A program made the translations under genes and the position numbers. The notes under the pieces are model-generated. The model was not told the origin of the DNA. It made no database searches and saw nothing but the letters and a program-made list of their open reading frames with translations. This document shows, in pieces, positions 1 to 7,470 of a stretch of DNA of 64,000 bases; position 1 is the first letter of the stretch, and each line of letters starts with the position of its first letter. Source of the stretch: Pyramidobacter sp. YE332 (lineage in GTDB: Bacteria > Synergistota > Synergistia > Synergistales > Dethiosulfovibrionaceae); the NCBI RefSeq assembly GCF_033060595.1, contig NZ_CP133038.1, positions 2,480,001 through 2,544,000 of the forward strand, written 5' to 3'.

Positions 1-4
1 GTAC

Positions 5-46
5 GATGTGGAGCAGAGGGTCCGGGGGGACCCTCTGCTCCACATC
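5..46 (+). other. Intercistronic hairpin upstream of dctQ
   Basis: A perfect 19-bp inverted repeat (5-23 with 28-46) has a GGGG loop. No T-run follows it, so it is not a classic intrinsic terminator. It lies just before a TRAP small-permease gene, where the binding-protein gene dctP normally sits immediately upstream. A stable hairpin there usually protects the 3' end of the abundant dctP message or limits read-through into the permease genes. That role is inferred; dctP itself would be off the left edge. Confidence 0.75.
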
Positions 47-78
47 TGGAGAGAATCTTTTGAGAGAGGGAGATCCCT

Positions 79-573
79 GTGGCTAAGAAGATCGCAAAAA
101 TCATCGACTGGATTCTCGCCCTGAACGGCTGCCTCATGATCGCAACGGCCACGCTCCAGATCGTTTCACGCATGATGGGGCGTCCTGTCGCGTGGACGGT
201 GGAACTGCTGACGTTTTTGGGTTTGTTCTCCATCATTCCCGGCGTCGCCTCGCATTTCCTCAAGAACACCGAGACCCGGGTCGGCATTATCGTGGACTAT
301 CTCCCCCGTACGCTGCGGCGTCTTACTGAATTTGCCATCAACGCCGCCTGCGTCGTTTTCGGCTTTATCCTGCTGTACGCCACCTACGACTACACCGGCC
401 TTGTCGGCATGGGCACGCCCGAACAGTACCTTCCCTTCCCGCCCGAGACCAACTTGCTGCCCGTCTATCTGCTGAGTTTTGCCGTCATTTGGAACGGCCT
501 GTACAACCTGCACCGCATCGCCGTCGGTAAAATTGAAAAATCCGGTCCTGCGCCCGAAGGAGGAGAGCGGTAA
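79..573 (+). CDS. dctQ: TRAP transporter small permease (DctQ)
   Basis: Small integral membrane subunit of a tripartite ATP-independent periplasmic (TRAP) transporter, which pairs with DctM in the inner membrane. The 164 residues show four hydrophobic segments (about 12-30, 40-60, 85-105 and 127-147), the usual DctQ topology and length. The start is GTG, preceded by a purine-rich GAGAGAGGGAGA. The TAA stop is directly followed by the ATG of the large permease, so the two are translationally coupled. The binding protein that would define the substrate is outside the window; C4-dicarboxylates, sialic acid and other organic acids are all possible. Confidence 0.9.
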   Translation: MAKKIAKIIDWILALNGCLMIATATLQIVSRMMGRPVAWTVELLTFLGLFSIIPGVASHFLKNTETRVGIIVDYLPRTLRRLTEFAINAACVVFGFILLYATYDYTGLVGMGTPEQYLPFPPETNLLPVYLLSFAVIWNGLYNLHRIAVGKIEKSGPAPEGGER

Positions 574-1854
574 ATGGTATCCGTCGGTCTTATTTCAACG
601 CTGATCATGATGCTGTTCCTCAAAGCGCCGGTCATTGTCGCCATGGGTACGTCGGTCGCCGTGGGCTGTTGGCTGGGAGACTTGCCGCTGTATCTGATCG
701 CGCAGGGCATCATCGACGGTTCCATGTCCTGGAGCCTTCTGTCCATTTTCTTCTTCATGATGGCCGGCAACATCATGGGCGTCTGCGGCGTCGCCGATCA
801 GATCTTCAGCTTCGCCAATGCCTGCGTGGGGCACTGGCCCGGCGGACTGGCGCACGTCAACTGTCTGTGTTCCATGGTCTTCGCCGGCATTTCCGGCGCG
901 GCCGCCGCTGACTGCGCCGCGCTCGGGCCGATCGAGATCAAGTCCATGACCGACAAGGGATATGACTTGAGATACAGCACCGGCATCACGCTGGCGTCAT
1001 CCATGGTCGGGCCGATCATCCCGCCCAGCGTGTTCTTTATCATGTTCGGCGTCGTTACCAACACGTCCATCGCCAAACTGTTCATCGCCGGCATTGTTCC
1101 CGGCGTCGTCATCAGCCTGGCGCTGATGCTTGTCTGCGCGCGCATCTCCATCAGACGGCCCGACATTTTTCCGCGCGGCAGTTACACCCCTATGAAGGAA
1201 CGTTGGCGCATCTTCAAAAAATCGGTATGGTCGCTGCTGGCTCCCGTTATTATCGTCATCGGCATGACCTCCGGTTCCGTCAGCCCCACCGAAGCCGGCG
1301 TCGTGGCCGTACTTTACTCGCTGCTGCTGGGCGTCATTTACCGCACGCTGAAGTGGAACGCGCTGTGGAACGCCGTCAGAGATTCGATGATCATGGCCGC
1401 CTCGAGCCTGATCCTGTTCGGTTTCGCCTCCACCATGTCCTACATTCTCACCATGGAGATGCTGCCCACAAAACTAGCGACGCTGATCCTCAGCCTGACG
1501 CAGAACAAGTACCTCGTGCTTTTTCTGATCGATCTGCTGCTTCTGGTTCTGGGCTGTTTCATGTCCGCTTCCAGCGCCATGATCCTGCTCACGCCCATCC
1601 TTCTGCCCTTGATGGAAAAACTCGGCGTCAGCACGATCCAGCTGGGAGTGTTGATGTGTTTCGCCCTCACTATCGGCATCGCCACTCCGCCCGTCGGCAT
1701 GGGACTGTATATCCTTGCAGACATCACGCACCAGAAGATCGAAGAGGTTTTCGAAGGCTTCATGCCCTTCTTCCCCGCGCTGGTCGTCATGCTCATCGTG
1801 CTGACGCTGGTGCCGCAGATTTCCACCTGGTTGCCCAATCTGCTGATGCCCTAG
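574..1854 (+). CDS. dctM: TRAP transporter large permease (DctM)
   Basis: The ion-coupled transport subunit of the TRAP system, in the inner membrane. The 426 residues match the family's usual 425-430 length, with about 12 hydrophobic segments. It carries the family-typical small-residue stretches around FAGISGAAAADCAALGPIE (about residues 108-126) and a proline-rich IIPPSVFFI segment. It begins immediately after dctQ with no intergenic bases. No obvious intrinsic terminator follows; the next 130 bp are AT-rich spacer leading into an IS remnant. Substrate cannot be deduced from the permeases alone. Confidence 0.93.
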   Translation: MVSVGLISTLIMMLFLKAPVIVAMGTSVAVGCWLGDLPLYLIAQGIIDGSMSWSLLSIFFFMMAGNIMGVCGVADQIFSFANACVGHWPGGLAHVNCLCSMVFAGISGAAAADCAALGPIEIKSMTDKGYDLRYSTGITLASSMVGPIIPPSVFFIMFGVVTNTSIAKLFIAGIVPGVVISLALMLVCARISIRRPDIFPRGSYTPMKERWRIFKKSVWSLLAPVIIVIGMTSGSVSPTEAGVVAVLYSLLLGVIYRTLKWNALWNAVRDSMIMAASSLILFGFASTMSYILTMEMLPTKLATLILSLTQNKYLVLFLIDLLLLVLGCFMSASSAMILLTPILLPLMEKLGVSTIQLGVLMCFALTIGIATPPVGMGLYILADITHQKIEEVFEGFMPFFPALVVMLIVLTLVPQISTWLPNLLMP

Positions 1855-1999
1855 TATATATTGCTCAATCGAAATCCCGTCTTTTTCGTAAAATTCCCGC
1901 GTCCTCTCAGAGCATTCCTTATAAAAAGTTTGAATTTAAAGGCGCCGTGAATCTTCCTCGGGACGCTCTGCCCATTTAATATTTTAATCGAGAAACTGT

Positions 2000-2109
2000 A
2001 TCAGCTTTTGACATGACAATGTCATTCGCTCCCGTTTCATGAACGGTATTATCTCAGCGTGACACTTTCTTTGAACAGTTACGAGTGACATTATCACTGA
2101 ACAACGACA
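2000..2109 (-). mobile_element. Remnant of an IS1202/ISNCY-type insertion sequence (one end)
   Basis: About 110 bp closely match the right-hand end of the complete element at 59835-61374. They share the start-codon region of the transposase (residues MTLS on the minus strand), the leader bases around GTTTCATGAACGG, both internal GTGAC-type repeats and the terminal GAACAACGACA, which ends at 2109. The rest of the element is absent and the reading frame degenerates after about four codons. It is therefore a solo end left by deletion, or a MITE-like derivative. Confidence 0.8.
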
Positions 2110-2127
2110 CAGCAACGATATCACCCC

Positions 2128-2155
2128 TTGCGGAAAAACAAATCTGTGGTAGAAT
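2128..2155 (+). promoter_or_regulatory. Sigma-70-like promoter for the 48-residue ORF
   Basis: TTGCGG at 2128-2133 and TAGAAT at 2150-2155 are separated by 16 bp, and a TG lies upstream of the -10 box. It sits 19 bp beyond the outer edge of the IS remnant. The predicted transcript has a leader of about 125 nt, starting with a short hairpin (TAATGCT-ATG-AGCATTA, about 2163-2179). Confidence 0.5.
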
Positions 2156-2287
2156 ATTACGATAATGCTATGAGCATTAAAGAACCGCCCCCGGTCGAAA
2201 GCGTTCGGCTCACGGGAACGCAATGCTTCCGGGCGGCGCAGCAGTACCGTAACAGGTAACAGAAATATGGAGGTCAGCAACAGAAAC

Positions 2288-2434
2288 ATGTCGTACAATG
2301 AAAGACTGAGAAAAGCGTCAAAGTATTGCGAGCGCAACGGCAGTTACCGCGTGATCGTCGGCTGCGGCGAGAAGAAGCTTCTGCTCGTCCGCAATGCCAC
2401 CGGCTACGTCAGGACCGCCCTGCTCGGCGAGTGA
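2288..2434 (+). CDS. Small protein of unknown function (48 aa)
   Basis: A short ORF encoding 48 residues, beginning MSYNERLRKA and ending TALLGE. GGAGG at 2270-2274 lies 13 nt before this ATG. An in-frame ATG at 2267 would add seven residues but lacks a good ribosome site. The protein is basic with two cysteines (SKYC, VGCG) and no membrane segment; I do not recognise the family. Support for a real gene: its own promoter 130 bp upstream, codon use like the neighbours and a strong terminator 40 bp downstream. It could be a small nucleic-acid-binding protein, but nothing proves that. Confidence 0.55.
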   Translation: MSYNERLRKASKYCERNGSYRVIVGCGEKKLLLVRNATGYVRTALLGE

Positions 2435-2474
2435 CCTTTCCCCCGCGCGGGGAAAAGGCTCTGCGACCTTTCAG

Positions 2475-2507
2475 CGCCTCGATCCTTCGGGATCGGGGCG
2501 TTTTTTT
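2475..2507 (+). terminator. Rho-independent terminator
   Basis: An 11-bp stem (2475-2485 with 2490-2500, one G:T pair) is capped by a TTCG tetraloop and followed by seven T (2501-2507). It ends transcription of the small ORF before the MazG-like gene. Confidence 0.9.
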
Positions 2508-2578
2508 ATGGAGCGAAAGAGCGTCTTGCCAAAACGGCGTCTCTCGTATAAAAATAAAGCGTCACGGAGGTGAAAAAC

Positions 2579-2932
2579 ATGACGGACAACGACAGCCTGC
2601 GCGCCTTGAGCGACCGGCTGCGCAGTTTCTGCGAAGAACGCGACTGGGATCAGTTCCACAATCCCAAAGACCTGGCCATCGGCATCGCCACCGAGGCCGG
2701 CGAACTGCTGGAGATCTTCCGCTTCATGAGCGCGGAGCAGCAGGCAGAGCTGCTGGCCGGAGTCGAAACGCGCGGGCACATCGAGGACGAGCTGGCCGAC
2801 GTGTTCTTTTTCGTGCTGCGCTTCGCGCAGATGAACGGCATCGACCTCGGCCGCGCGCTGGAACGCAAAATGGCGAAAAACGCGCGCAAGTACCCGGCGG
2901 ACCAGTGCCGCGGCGACAACCGCAAACGGTGA
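2579..2932 (+). CDS. MazG-like nucleotide pyrophosphohydrolase
   Basis: Single-domain all-alpha NTP pyrophosphohydrolase of the MazG-like/RS21-C6 (dCTPase) group, which hydrolyses (d)NTPs to monophosphate and pyrophosphate for nucleotide-pool cleaning. The 117 residues carry the metal-binding acidic motifs: TEAGELLEIF (E39, E42) and EDELADV (E71, D74), followed by the basic KMAKNARKYP tail. The start is the ATG at 2579, 8 nt after GGAGG; a GTG nine bases upstream lies within the ribosome site. It stands alone between a terminator and a 310-bp spacer. Exact nucleotide preference cannot be told from the sequence. Confidence 0.85.
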   Translation: MTDNDSLRALSDRLRSFCEERDWDQFHNPKDLAIGIATEAGELLEIFRFMSAEQQAELLAGVETRGHIEDELADVFFFVLRFAQMNGIDLGRALERKMAKNARKYPADQCRGDNRKR

Positions 2933-3244
2933 AGAAGCCCCGAAGAGGCCTGAAAGTCGGAACCATCGGTTAAGCTGATGGCTTGCTTTGCCCTTATTAA
3001 GAGTCCACTACCGGCTCCCTTCAAGGGCACCGAAAAACCGACAACCGCACCACTTACTTCCACAGTCTGCCGAGCTGCCCCTAACGGGGCTGAGTCTTTG
3101 TCTTCTCCTTCCGGCTCTCCCGTAAATGAGGCAATCAGTTCTTTTGGCGTCAGAGGAACATTTCGAAAAAACGGCGTCAGTTGCGCGTCGCAGGCCTCTG
3201 CGCTGCGTCAGGAAAACATTTGAATGCACAAAAGGAGCATGTTC
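2933..3244. other. Intergenic region, no convincing gene
   Basis: A 312-bp spacer before the low-GC peptidase E gene. An open frame runs 2978-3223 on the plus strand (81 codons, low-complexity Ser/Pro/Ala-rich) but has no ribosome site or recognisable domain, and an antisense frame is equally open. Possibly part of the same imported segment as peptidase E. I see no clear promoter. Confidence 0.4.
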
Positions 3245-3862
3245 ATGAAGAAGCTGTTTTTAACTTCATATTTTGCCGGCACAGTTGAAGCCTTTAAGGA
3301 GTTCGAGAAGGACAACGTTGAGGGGAAAAAAGTGACTTTCATTCCGACAGCAGGTAATGTCGAAGAATATACGGGATACATAGAAGAAGCTCGAGAGCTC
3401 CTCGCAAAGATGGGATATGAAGTAGATTCTCTCGATATCTCCAGTCTGGACGAAAAAACGCTCACCAACAGAATTTTGGAAAGTCATTTCCTGTATGTCT
3501 CGGGCGGTAACACCTTCTATCTCTTGCAGGAGATAAAAAGGAAGAATCTTGTCGAAGTGATGCGTAGAATGATTGAGAACGGAATCCCCTACGTTGGGGA
3601 ATCAGCGGGAGCAATCATAACTGCCCCGAACATAGAATACAATCAGCTGATGGATGATAAAGAAAAGGGCAATGAACTGAAATCTTATGAGTCATTGGGG
3701 ATCGTTAATTTCTATGTGGTTCCCCACTACAAGGAATTCCCGTTCGAGGAATCGGCCGAACTGACACTTCGCACGTACAAAGAAAAATTGGCTCTGAAGC
3801 CTTTGAATAACAGCGAGGCAATTATTGTGATCGACAACAATTGCCGAGTTGTGGGGAAATAG
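3245..3862 (+). CDS. Peptidase E-like (family S51) serine peptidase
   Basis: Cytoplasmic serine peptidase of the dipeptidase E family, which in characterised members cleaves N-terminal aspartyl dipeptides. The 205 residues show the glutamine-amidotransferase-like fold signatures: VSGGNTF (about 86-91), the nucleophile elbow GESAGA with Ser120, and VVPHY with His161. The start ATG at 3245 is 7 nt after AGGAG; ATGs at 3224 and 3239 are in frame but overlap or precede the ribosome site. Base composition is clearly more AT-rich than the neighbours (codons such as ATA, GAA, AAA are common), which suggests recent acquisition. Length is normal for the family. Confidence 0.85.
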   Translation: MKKLFLTSYFAGTVEAFKEFEKDNVEGKKVTFIPTAGNVEEYTGYIEEARELLAKMGYEVDSLDISSLDEKTLTNRILESHFLYVSGGNTFYLLQEIKRKNLVEVMRRMIENGIPYVGESAGAIITAPNIEYNQLMDDKEKGNELKSYESLGIVNFYVVPHYKEFPFEESAELTLRTYKEKLALKPLNNSEAIIVIDNNCRVVGK

Positions 3863-3910
3863 CTCTCGGTTTCTTAACGATAAAATCCAAGCTTGCCGGA
3901 GGCAATCCAC

Positions 3911-4279
3911 ATGGAAATACGCGATTTCTGGAAGGCGACGCTGGGGCAGGACGCCGCCTCCATGCGGAGGTTCTTCGCGCCCGGCGCCTGCGTGTTCTGG
4001 CACAACACGAACGAAGCGTTCAGCGCCGAAGAGTTCATCGAGGTCAACTGCGAATATCCCGGCGCGTGGGACGGCGAAGTGGAACGGGTCGAACGGATCG
4101 GCGGGCTGATCGTCACGGCGCTCCGCGTCTTCGCCGCGGGAGGCGGCCCGTCCTTTCACGTCGTCTCTTTCTTCCGCGTGCAAGACGGCAAAATCGTCTC
4201 CATCGACGAGTACTGGGGCGACGACGGCGCGCCGCCGCAGTGGCGGCTGGACAAAAAAATCGGCAGAGCCATAAAATAA
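3911..4279 (+). CDS. NTF2/SnoaL-like domain protein
   Basis: A 122-residue protein resembling the nuclear-transport-factor-2-like (SnoaL-like) fold: an N-terminal helix with RDFWKATLGQDAASMRRFF, a central FxEVNCEYPG segment, and late beta strands ending in the typical VVSFFRVQDGKIVSIDEYW. Members range from small enzymes to ligand-binding proteins, so no reaction can be assigned. The ATG at 3911 lies 8 nt after GGAGG; upstream in-frame codons lack this support. GC content returns to the genome level here, unlike the peptidase E gene 48 bp upstream. Confidence 0.75.
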   Translation: MEIRDFWKATLGQDAASMRRFFAPGACVFWHNTNEAFSAEEFIEVNCEYPGAWDGEVERVERIGGLIVTALRVFAAGGGPSFHVVSFFRVQDGKIVSIDEYWGDDGAPPQWRLDKKIGRAIK

Positions 4280-4329
4280 TCCCCGTTCCGCCTTGAACTC
4301 GTGCGAGGTCCATGAGGATAAAATACGGC

Positions 4330-4375
4330 GCGGCCGCCGGTCGGAAAATTCTTCCGGCCGGCGGCCGCGTCTTTT
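4330..4375. terminator. Bidirectional terminator between convergent genes
   Basis: A 15-bp GC-rich stem (4330-4344 with 4354-4368, one G:T) is followed by GTCTTTT. It sits between the plus-strand NTF2-like gene and the minus-strand aminotransferase-like gene. Confidence 0.8.
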
Positions 4376-4381
4376 CTCGAA

Positions 4382-5410
4382 TCACGCTTTCGTTTTCGGC
4401 ATCAGGATCTCGCGCGCGGCCTTGATGAAACGGTCGGTCTCGATGGGGACGCGCAGGCCGAGCGTGAAGTGCCGTTCGTCGATACAGGGCAGAATGAGGA
4501 TGGAGCGCCGGCGCAGCTGAGCGGCCAGCTCGGGAGCGGTGATGTCGTCGCGTTCGAGGCGGCAGAGCACCCAGTTGGCGTCGCTGGGCAGCGGGCGCAG
4601 CCCGGAGATGCGGCGCAGGCGCCCGATCAGGCGCGGCATCAGGCGCGTGACCACGTCGACCGTGCTGGAACGGAAGGGCATGATGCGTTCGAGCGCGGGC
4701 GCCAGATAATGGGCGAGCGGGCTGAGCGCGGGCGCGAACTGGCGGGCGCGCAGGGCGGAGATCCAGCCTTCGCCGCCGACGGCGTAACTGAGCGGACAGA
4801 GCGAGAGCGCCAGAGAATCGGTGAAGGAGCGGATCAGGGCGGCGCGCGGTTCGCGGCGCACGCCCGACCACAGCGAGTTGGTGATGCTGCCGTAGGTGAA
4901 ATCGACGGCCCGTTCGTCGAGGATCAGCCAGCCGCCGCCGGCCAGCCAGCGGTCGAGTTCGGACAGCAGCTCGGCGGGCGGCATGAGGGCGGCGGACGGA
5001 AAGGAGGGATTGCCGAGGATGAGCAGGTCGCAGCCGTCCAGCGCTTCGGCCAGCGCGCCGCGGGGAATGCGGTAATTGTGCTTGAGCGGCAGCGCGAAAC
5101 TTTTCACGTCCAGGCCGCAGCGTTTCAGGACGCGCTCGTACGAACGCGGGCACGGCACGGGCAGCAGCGCGCGGCGCGCTCCGCCGGCGCTGGCGGCGAG
5201 CAGCGCGATCAGCTCCTCTTCGCGCTGCGAGACGGCGATCTGTCCGCTCTGCACGCCGTGGCGCAGCGCGATGGTCTGGCGCAGCGCGGTGAAGTCGGGG
5301 TCGACGGGCGCGTCGCACTGTTCGCGAATGGCGGCCGTCAGCGCCGTTTTGATGGCTTCCGGCGTGCCGAGCGGATTGGCCCGCACGCTGAAATCGAGAA
5401 TTTTGACCAC
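4382..5410 (-). CDS. Fold-type I aminotransferase homolog lacking the PLP lysine
   Basis: Similar to the histidinol-phosphate aminotransferase / CobD (threonine-phosphate decarboxylase) group of class I/II PLP enzymes. The 342 residues run from a short N-terminal arm (ILDFSVRANPLG) through a normal-length large domain. Key motifs are degenerate. The NPNNPTG-type motif is GNPSFPSA (about 133-140). The DEAY motif is LDERAVDF (D165). The position of the Schiff-base lysine, normally SFTKSLALPG, reads SFTDSLALSL, with Asp198 instead of Lys. A normal transaminase reaction is therefore not expected. The frame is uninterrupted and codon use is ordinary, so it looks like a maintained pseudoenzyme rather than junk. 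It is transcribed alone. Confidence 0.8.
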   Translation of the reverse strand: MVKILDFSVRANPLGTPEAIKTALTAAIREQCDAPVDPDFTALRQTIALRHGVQSGQIAVSQREEELIALLAASAGGARRALLPVPCPRSYERVLKRCGLDVKSFALPLKHNYRIPRGALAEALDGCDLLILGNPSFPSAALMPPAELLSELDRWLAGGGWLILDERAVDFTYGSITNSLWSGVRREPRAALIRSFTDSLALSLCPLSYAVGGEGWISALRARQFAPALSPLAHYLAPALERIMPFRSSTVDVVTRLMPRLIGRLRRISGLRPLPSDANWVLCRLERDDITAPELAAQLRRRSILILPCIDERHFTLGLRVPIETDRFIKAAREILMPKTKA

Positions 5411-5881
5411 GATGCCACCTCCTCTGCCGGCGAATTTCGTTCAGTATACCTCAAAACCCGGCGGATGAAAATCGACGCTGCGGAACAAAACGCAGGCGGG
5501 GCTCTTTCTCGCGGCAGCGATCATCGCCCGCTCAGGATCTTTCCTGCTGTCGAAAATCGTCTCGCGCCGCATAACGCGGCAAGGGAGCTCCACAAAGCGG
5601 GACGGGCGGATTGCGCGGCGGTCGAGACAGTCCCGAGCGACTGAACTCCCCCACAGCGCCCGGGAAATTACGTTAATACTTTCTATCAAGAATTAGTATA
5701 AGAAGCCGCTCCGGCCGTTTTTCCGAGGCGGTTTCCTGTGTTTCTCATCCCGTCGCCGATGGCGCCCCTGACGGTCGGAACGACAAAATATGTCAACAAA
5801 CAATAACCTATGGAAACTGATATTTTATTTCTGTGCTACAATGACGGAAAGAACGCCATCTTTACGAAATCGGGAGAACAC
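5411..5881. other. Intergenic region upstream of rmuC
   Basis: A 470-bp spacer between the divergent aminotransferase-like gene and rmuC. A minus-strand frame at 5441-5689 has no ribosome site or recognisable domain and was not called. A TACAAT at 5837-5842 with a TGTG just upstream is a possible -10 box for rmuC, 40 bp before its start, but no good -35 matches it. Confidence 0.4.
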
Positions 5882-7186
5882 ATGGAAAACTATCTGCCAT
5901 GGATCACGGCGGTCTGCTCGCTGGGAGCGGCGGTCGCCTGCGTCGTTTTCATCTTTGTCCAGAAGCGCGGCCGCATCGCCACGGAGGACCTGCTCATGGA
6001 ACTGCTCCAGCAGGAACTGTCCGACCAGAGCGAGGAGGCGCTGCGGCGAAATTCGGAAATGCGCCGCGAGCTGAACGAAACGCTGCGCGCCAGCTCGATG
6101 AGCCTCACCGAGTCGGTGCGCGTCATCGGCGACCTGCAGGCCGACCGCATCGAACGGCTGGAAAAACGCAGCGGCGACCTCAACGCCGCCGTGGACAAAC
6201 GCCTCGAATCGCTGCGGACCGACCTGCTCGGACTGCGTCGGGAAAACCAGTCACAGCTGGAAAAGATCCGCGCCGGCGTGGAAGAGCGCCTGCAGGAGAC
6301 CATCGACAAGCGTCTGGGCAGTTCCTTCGCGCTCGTGCAGCGGCAGCTCGAAGCCGTGCAGAAGGGGCTGGGCGAGATGCGCAGCCTGGCCGGCAGCGTC
6401 GGCGATCTCAAGCGCGTGCTCACCAACGTCAAGGTGCGCGGTTCCTGGGGCGAAGTGCAGCTGCGCGCCATCCTCGAACAGATCCTTTCGCCCGAGCAGT
6501 ACGCCGCCAACGTGGCGATCCGCCCCGATTCGCAGGAGCGCGTCGAGTACGCCGTGCGCCTGCCGGGCGACGGCGAGCAGGCGCGTCCCGTGTGGCTGCC
6601 GATCGACAGCAAGTTCCCGCTGGAAGATTATCACCGCCTCTGCGACGCCTCGCAGTGCGGCAACGAACAGGCCGCTGGCGCGGCGCGCGCAAGCCTGCTC
6701 AAAGTGCTCGAAAGCGAGGCGAAAGACGTCTGCGAAAAGTATATCGCGCCGCCGCACAGCACCGACTTCGCCCTGATCTTCCTGCCCGTCGAAGGATTGT
6801 ACGCCGAAGTGCTGCGCGACCCCGCCGCGGCCGAACGCCTGCAGCGCAAGTACCGCGTCGTCGTCGCCGGTCCCGCCACGCTGGCGGCCCTGCTCAGCAG
6901 CCTGCGCATGGGCTTCCGCACGCTGGCGATCCAGCGGCGCAGCGGCGAAGTGTGGGAACTCCTCGCCTCCGTGCGCGGCGAGTTCGGCAAGTTCGGCGAA
7001 GCCCTCGACAAAGCGAGGCGTCAGCTCAACGCCGCCGCCGCCTCCATCGAGGAGACCGGCCGCCGCAGCCGCGTCCTGCGCCGCCGCCTCGACGCCGTGG
7101 AACACCTCACTGACATGACCGCTTTTCAGCCCGGCGGCGAAGAAAATGTTGAAGCCTCCGAACCGGAAGATCGCGCCGATTCTTAA
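5882..7186 (+). CDS. rmuC: DNA recombination protein RmuC
   Basis: RmuC family protein, in E. coli linked to limiting recombination at inverted repeats; it has a nuclease-like core. The 434 residues begin with a membrane anchor (PWITAVCSLGAAVACVVFIF, about 5-24). A long coiled coil follows (about 40-165, heptad-rich with many Glu/Arg). The conserved RmuC domain contains GSWGEVQLRAILEQIL, LPIDSKFP and the FLPVEGLYAE stretch (about 170-390). The start is the ATG at 5882 after GGGAGAA; the frame is open from 5810 but those codons precede the ribosome site. It stands alone. Confidence 0.92.
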   Translation: MENYLPWITAVCSLGAAVACVVFIFVQKRGRIATEDLLMELLQQELSDQSEEALRRNSEMRRELNETLRASSMSLTESVRVIGDLQADRIERLEKRSGDLNAAVDKRLESLRTDLLGLRRENQSQLEKIRAGVEERLQETIDKRLGSSFALVQRQLEAVQKGLGEMRSLAGSVGDLKRVLTNVKVRGSWGEVQLRAILEQILSPEQYAANVAIRPDSQERVEYAVRLPGDGEQARPVWLPIDSKFPLEDYHRLCDASQCGNEQAAGAARASLLKVLESEAKDVCEKYIAPPHSTDFALIFLPVEGLYAEVLRDPAAAERLQRKYRVVVAGPATLAALLSSLRMGFRTLAIQRRSGEVWELLASVRGEFGKFGEALDKARRQLNAAAASIEETGRRSRVLRRRLDAVEHLTDMTAFQPGGEENVEASEPEDRADS

Positions 7187-7366
7187 GACCCCCTCCCGGA
7201 ACCCGGTCCTCTGTCCCGCCAACGGTAAGCGCTCCGGCTCGAATGGGAAGATCCCGTTATCTTGAAAGAGGCAGAGTTCCGAAAGACTGAAACCTCCCGA
7301 TAAAAAACTCTCTCCGGACGCCTCGGATGACATGCGGTGCTTCCTCCAATCCCTGCTGCGGTTATT

Positions 7367-7407
7367 TTGACACTTCGACATTCCATGATATACTGACTTA
7401 TATCATG
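7367..7407 (+). promoter_or_regulatory. Promoter overlapped by a palindromic operator
   Basis: TTGACA (7367-7372) and TATACT (7389-7394) have a 16-bp spacer. A perfect 9-bp inverted repeat (7384-7392 and 7399-7407, CATGATATA with a 6-bp gap) covers the -10 box. That geometry is typical of a dimeric repressor, for example a GntR-type protein, blocking RNA polymerase. No cognate regulator gene is adjacent. It would drive the permease and formamidase-family genes at 7471-9590. Confidence 0.75.
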
Positions 7408-7470
7408 ATATTATCTTTTATAAAAATACTGTCATAAAGATAGATTATGCTTTTCAAGGAGGAAATATGG

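Noticed and set aside
1984-2337. Minus-strand ORF of 117 codons
   Set aside because: Only its last part has meaning, as the remnant of the IS transposase start; the remainder is spacer and the small-ORF leader read backwards.
2978-3223. Plus-strand ORF of 81 codons
   Set aside because: No ribosome site, no domain, and low-complexity composition; the opposite strand is equally open.
5441-5689. Minus-strand ORF of 82 codons upstream of rmuC
   Set aside because: No ribosome site, no conserved features, unusual composition.
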